IMG/VR virus record: IMGVR_UViG_3300036846_000278
Span: 1-42,285 of that record
Direction: 5' to 3' (one strand)
Source of the DNA: a virus
DNA length: 42,285 nt
This document shows positions 39,451 through 42,285 of this stretch, one piece after another. The position numbers were made by a program, and so were the translations under genes. The notes below the pieces were generated by a model. It did not search any database, had not been told where the DNA came from, and was given only the letters and a program-made list of their open reading frames with translations. Each line of letters begins with the position of its first letter. Within the stretch, counting starts at the first letter, position 1.

Positions 39451-39621
39451 TTAATTTTGCCGCTCAATGTCACAATATACGAACGACATACAAAATTCTT
39501 GTTGCGTTTCAGGATCGTTGCTTGTGTCATCGCATTCTTCATCAGCATTAGACACAACCATCCCGGTTAATCGGATACCGAAGTAGTCAAACAACGGTTC
39601 CTCTGCGTAGCCGAGCCTCAC
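39451..39621 (-). CDS. Small acidic protein, 56 aa
   Basis: I start it at GTG 39619-39621, which overlaps the TGA of the previous gene (GTGA). The alternative GTG 8 codons upstream lies inside that gene. The product is acidic (RLGYAEEPLFDYFGIRLTG, then ADEECDDTSNDPETQQEF) and has three cysteines. There is no recognisable family. A hairpin follows at 39417-39443. Confidence 0.5.
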   Translation of the reverse strand: MRLGYAEEPLFDYFGIRLTGMVVSNADEECDDTSNDPETQQEFCMSFVYCDIERQN

Positions 39622-39842
39622 GGACCAACCGGAGGAACAAGCCACGACTGGACGGGCGCACCCGGTGTCGTCGGCGGCACTGGCGAAGTCCGGGCCGGTC
39701 CCGCTGCATGAGGGACAGGCAAACCCGGTGTGGACGGCGGACTAGGGGCCGCTTGGTTGTCAACAACCGCATCTTGTGTGATTTCCTCGGCTTCATCGAT
39801 TTCATCTTCCGACAAGGGATCGGGTTGTGATTTTTTAGTCAT
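39618..39842 (-). CDS. Pro-rich disordered protein, 74 aa
   Basis: The start, ATG 39840-39842, has GGAGGAAAAAG upstream and overlaps the previous TGA (ATGA). The first 30 residues are acidic (DPLSEDEIDEAEEITQD), the rest Pro-, Ala- and Val-rich (SPPSTPGLPVPHAAGPARTS). It is very probably disordered. The GC-rich half (about 39620-39760) contrasts with its AT-rich start. The low complexity prevents naming a role; a linker-like or decoy function is possible. Confidence 0.6.
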   Translation of the reverse strand: MTKKSQPDPLSEDEIDEAEEITQDAVVDNQAAPSPPSTPGLPVPHAAGPARTSPVPPTTPGAPVQSWLVPPVGP

Positions 39843-40066
39843 CTTTTTCCTCCATTAATATTTATCTGCTCCGTATGTTCTGCAATGACTTTTGCAAAAC
39901 GCCTGCAAATCTCAGGATATTGTTTTGGAGTCGTATCTGCCAGTCGTACTATTCCCATAAGCCTTAACTCCTTCTGCAAACCATTTTTTATAATGGTATT
40001 ACTAAGATGAGGATTTATCATATCCATGATATCTTCCTCATTGGGAAAGTTAGACTCCTGTTCCAT
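39839..40066 (-). CDS. Paralogue B of the tandem pair, 75 aa
   Basis: The body (EEDIMDMINPHLSNTIIKNG, then MGIVRLADTTPKQYPEICRRFAKVIAEHTEQ) matches residue for residue the C-terminal half of the upstream neighbour at 40076-40489 (about half identical by eye). It lacks the N-terminal helix and Pro-rich linker found there. The domain, a helical one with LMGxxRLxxxxPxQYxxxxRRFxxVIAxH, resembles small C-terminal modules of phage recombination and ssDNA proteins. Start ATG 40064-40066 lies next to a YATTAATR site; the ribosome-binding site is weak. Confidence 0.7.
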   Translation of the reverse strand: MEQESNFPNEEDIMDMINPHLSNTIIKNGLQKELRLMGIVRLADTTPKQYPEICRRFAKVIAEHTEQININGGKR

Positions 40067-40075
40067 TAATGCTCT

Positions 40076-40489
40076 CTACATGATACTAGTAGAACCGCCT
40101 GCATGTTGTGCAATTACTGCACTAAAGCGCCGGTGCAGTTCGGCATATTGTTCGGGCCGTGCTTCTGGCAAACGGGGAATGCCCATCTGTCCAAGCACTT
40201 CGGAGAAACCGGCTTTCACCTGATCTTGCGACAGGTACGGGTTAATCAGGTTCATAATGTCAGCTTCACCGAGAACCGGGGCTTGCGGCAAATCGACCGT
40301 AGGGGCCGCAACAGGCGGGGTATGCGCGGCGAAAGGGTCGAAGTGTGCCGGATTGACTTGGAGCGGCTGTGTGGGCTGCTCTAGGGCCGTGAGACCCCCT
40401 CCGTTTGGCTTGGCAGGAGTTATTTCATCACTGGCAAGTATGTTACGTATTTCGCGGAGTTCTACCAAAATCTCTTCTAGGATACCCAT
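40076..40489 (-). CDS. Paralogue A of the tandem pair, 137 aa
   Basis: The N-terminus is a helix (GILEEILVELREIRNILASD), followed by a Pro/Gln-rich linker (about residues 25-75). The C-terminal domain (EADIMNLINPYLSQDQVKAG, then MGIPRLPEARPEQYAELHRRFSAVIAQH) is shared with the next gene. It is GC-rich (about 40140-40420), unlike the AT-rich sister. AAAGG precedes ATG 40487-40489, directly after the prim-pol stop. The function is unknown; the domain may bind the primase-helicase or ssDNA-binding protein. Confidence 0.7.
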   Translation of the reverse strand: MGILEEILVELREIRNILASDEITPAKPNGGGLTALEQPTQPLQVNPAHFDPFAAHTPPVAAPTVDLPQAPVLGEADIMNLINPYLSQDQVKAGFSEVLGQMGIPRLPEARPEQYAELHRRFSAVIAQHAGGSTSIM

Positions 40490-40499
40490 AAAAAACCTT

Positions 40500-42285
40500 T
40501 CAATCTAAATCAGGCAAGCTGGATGATGGTAAGGAAACGGGTTGTGCCAGCTTATACACAATCGCTCCTAATCTCTTTTCATCTTCTATAACTAAAACTT
40601 CCTCAAAAATCAGTTTATCAATCGCTCTCCGCATTGTTGGATCACCAACGTTAAACATACGGCAAAGGTCTTTAGTAGTCAAGCCATTTCTTGATTGTGC
40701 AATCGCCATTTGAATATTTGCATACAACTTCGGATCACGTGCCTTACGTTCAGCAACATCTACTTGATTAACGTAATCCTCGAAATCAGGGATTTCCATG
40801 TCAGGCGGCGGCGTGTCCCAAGTCACAGTGTCAGATATTAATGGTATCTGTAATTTGCCAACGTCTCGACTTTGCATGATAAGCCAAGCTACTCCGTCGA
40901 AATTGTAGTGAGATTTAGTGTAAAGCTGTATTTGTGCGTCAACGGCACCCTGTTGCGCCACGGACCCTGATATACGATCCATGATGTTGCCTTTATCTCC
41001 GCCCGCAGGGGCCTTGCGGTCATGCTTAACGGATAAAACTGCACAAACATATTCACCATCATCACTCACAATAGCATTCACATTTTCGATCTGTTCATAC
41101 TCTTGCATGTTGAGGTTGCGTGTTGTGCCTTCCATATGAAATCTATTAACAGGTTCTATCACAACCAACCAAGGCCGTGTTGTGTCTGTTCTACGGATAA
41201 ATTCCCTAATCGTTTCTGCGCCTTCAAATCCCATCGGAAGGCGATATTTTTTACCGTCTCGTTTCTTGCTAGCCAAGTTCCAGTAATAAAACCGCGCAAA
41301 TCCTTCGGTAGCTTCTTGCTCAGTCATATCGTGCCATTCTGTGTCACAGATATGCTTGAACATATCTTTAATCTTGTTCTCTTGCCGCCAGTCACGCTCT
41401 TCAAGTGCTACATAAAGAACATTGCACACTGTCATGCCACGCCCGAAGATCGGCCTACCGAATAAAGCATGGAGAACAAATTTATATGCTAATGTAGTTT
41501 TACCTTGTTTCGGCGGTCCTGATAAAGCTGTGTGTGTATCAAATGGTATAAACCCATCAATCATAAATTCAAGTTCTTTTTTGGGTTTATGCATGATTTC
41601 AACAAAGCAAAATGGTTCGGCAATTTCGTCATTTGTGCCGCCTACTAGCATTTGCGGCATTGTAACGATTTCGCCAACAGGTGCAAGCTCAGGCGCAATC
41701 TGTGATACTCTGTCAAGTGGCGCTATTAATGGTCCTGAGTCAAAGTCTGTAAGTGGCTCACCTAACGTTGCCGCAAGCTGTTCAGCCGCAGCACGCTTGT
41801 TGCCATCGTAAATGCATTCAGAGAGTAGAGATATAGGCGTGCGGCGTCCCTCGGTAATATCACCAAGGTCATGCACGCCAAAATCCTTGATTGTGCCGTC
41901 AGCGAGGATCGAAATATCTTCCTCAAGATCGCGGCCTAGGTCGGCACTGCTAATCCGGTATCCATCGCCATGCACGCGCACTAGGCCAGCTAGCAAATGC
42001 GGTACCCATTCGTGAATGCGGCGGCGTGCTTCGTTGTTCAGCTTACGAAAAATATTCTCGTCGGTGGGGTACTCTATGATATGCCGCCTTATATCAGGGG
42101 CATTAATAGTTTCCCCGTCTTCCTCGACAAGTAATTTTACCGTTGCAAGGTCCAGATCATCAAACGGATCGAACCCGTCATTGATTACCCTCGCAAGCCT
42201 ATGCGGGCGGTGTGAAGCGCTCTCACCTTTGCGGGCGATTGTGCCGGGGATACGGCTAATACGCGAGGCATTAAAAACGGTTGGG
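40500..42285 (-). CDS. Primase-polymerase/helicase, C-terminal part (continues at 711-1)
   Basis: The frame is open from the right end of the window and continues from the piece at 1-711. The end of the primase part carries RIPGTIARKGES. After a helical linker comes a RepA/RecA-like helicase: Walker A GPPKQGKTT (about residues 457-465 of the whole protein), a Walker B region PWLVVIEPV, and a KHDRKAPAGGDKG arm. The last 80 residues form a winged helix (IQMAIAQSRNGLTTKDLCRMFNVGDPTMRRAI), as in primase-helicases. The result is a single polypeptide for priming and unwinding. In the window, 42177-42285 repeats 1-109; the real gene is one copy. The TTG at 41994-41996 is internal, not a start. Confidence 0.85.
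   Translation of the reverse strand, partial: PTVFNASRISRIPGTIARKGESASHRPHRLARVINDGFDPFDDLDLATVKLLVEEDGETINAPDIRRHIIEYPTDENIFRKLNNEARRRIHEWVPHLLAGLVRVHGDGYRISSADLGRDLEEDISILADGTIKDFGVHDLGDITEGRRTPISLLSECIYDGNKRAAAEQLAATLGEPLTDFDSGPLIAPLDRVSQIAPELAPVGEIVTMPQMLVGGTNDEIAEPFCFVEIMHKPKKELEFMIDGFIPFDTHTALSGPPKQGKTTLAYKFVLHALFGRPIFGRGMTVCNVLYVALEERDWRQENKIKDMFKHICDTEWHDMTEQEATEGFARFYYWNLASKKRDGKKYRLPMGFEGAETIREFIRRTDTTRPWLVVIEPVNRFHMEGTTRNLNMQEYEQIENVNAIVSDDGEYVCAVLSVKHDRKAPAGGDKGNIMDRISGSVAQQGAVDAQIQLYTKSHYNFDGVAWLIMQSRDVGKLQIPLISDTVTWDTPPPDMEIPDFEDYVNQVDVAERKARDPKLYANIQMAIAQSRNGLTTKDLCRMFNVGDPTMRRAIDKLIFEEVLVIEDEKRLGAIVYKLAQPVSLPSSSLPDLD
42177..42285. repeat. Terminal direct repeat, right copy
   Basis: Exact copy of 1-109. 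It should be removed when the molecule is treated as circular. Confidence 0.95.

Noticed and set aside
1-42285. A prophage in a bacterial chromosome
   Set aside because: No integrase, attachment sites or host genes are visible and the ends join into one circle with an uninterrupted gene.

Overview
This window is an essentially complete tailed-phage genome, not a piece of bacterial chromosome. Bases 1-109 are repeated exactly at 42177-42285, and one gene (a primase-polymerase/helicase) runs off the right end and continues at the left end in the same frame. The molecule is therefore circular as assembled, or terminally redundant, with a unit of 42,176 bp. The virion genes (terminase pair, large portal, scaffold, coat protein, short adaptor and stabilisation proteins, ejection proteins, spike and fibre, no tape measure or tail tube) point to a short-tailed podovirus. 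I see no integrase, partition system, tRNA or CRISPR array. Several CTTGAC-type -35 boxes suggest an alphaproteobacterial host, but this is only an inference.

Layout. (1) 712-1131: leader, candidate promoter and a rho-independent terminator, all read leftward. (2) 1132-7938, leftward: an early block of mostly small unknown proteins, with a MoxR-like AAA+ ATPase beside a possible VWA-like partner, a SprT-like zinc protein, an HNH-like protein, a DUF3846-type protein and a chain of three overlapping membrane micro-ORFs. (3) 7939-8692: divergent control region with GATC-containing repeats in direct and inverted copies, and several palindromes. (4) 8693-30938, rightward: three small early/regulatory genes, then the packaging, head, adaptor, ejection and fibre genes. 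Inside this block one BrnA-antitoxin-like gene is read leftward from its own promoter. (5) 31023-42176 and on to 711-1, leftward: small membrane proteins, two HTH proteins, a SNF2-type helicase, VRR-NUC nuclease, family A DNA polymerase, DUF2815-like ssDNA-binding protein, DUF2800-like nuclease, a pair of tandem paralogues, and the primase-polymerase/helicase.

How it works together. The leftward genes can make a largely self-sufficient replisome: primase-helicase, polymerase with proofreading domain, ssDNA-binding protein and nucleases. The rightward genes make the particle. Genes are tightly packed with many ATGA and TAATG stop-start overlaps, and at least ten genes are shorter than 60 codons.

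Most notable observations: the palindrome YATTAATR occurs about 77 times by my eye count, across all frames and both gene orientations, roughly twenty times the composition expectation; the large terminase has no ATG/GTG/TTG before its Walker A motif and seems to start at ATA; five exact copies of a 10-mer precede early genes; and GC-rich patches inside continuous genes appear to lack YATTAATR. All functional names come from reading motifs by eye, without database searches.
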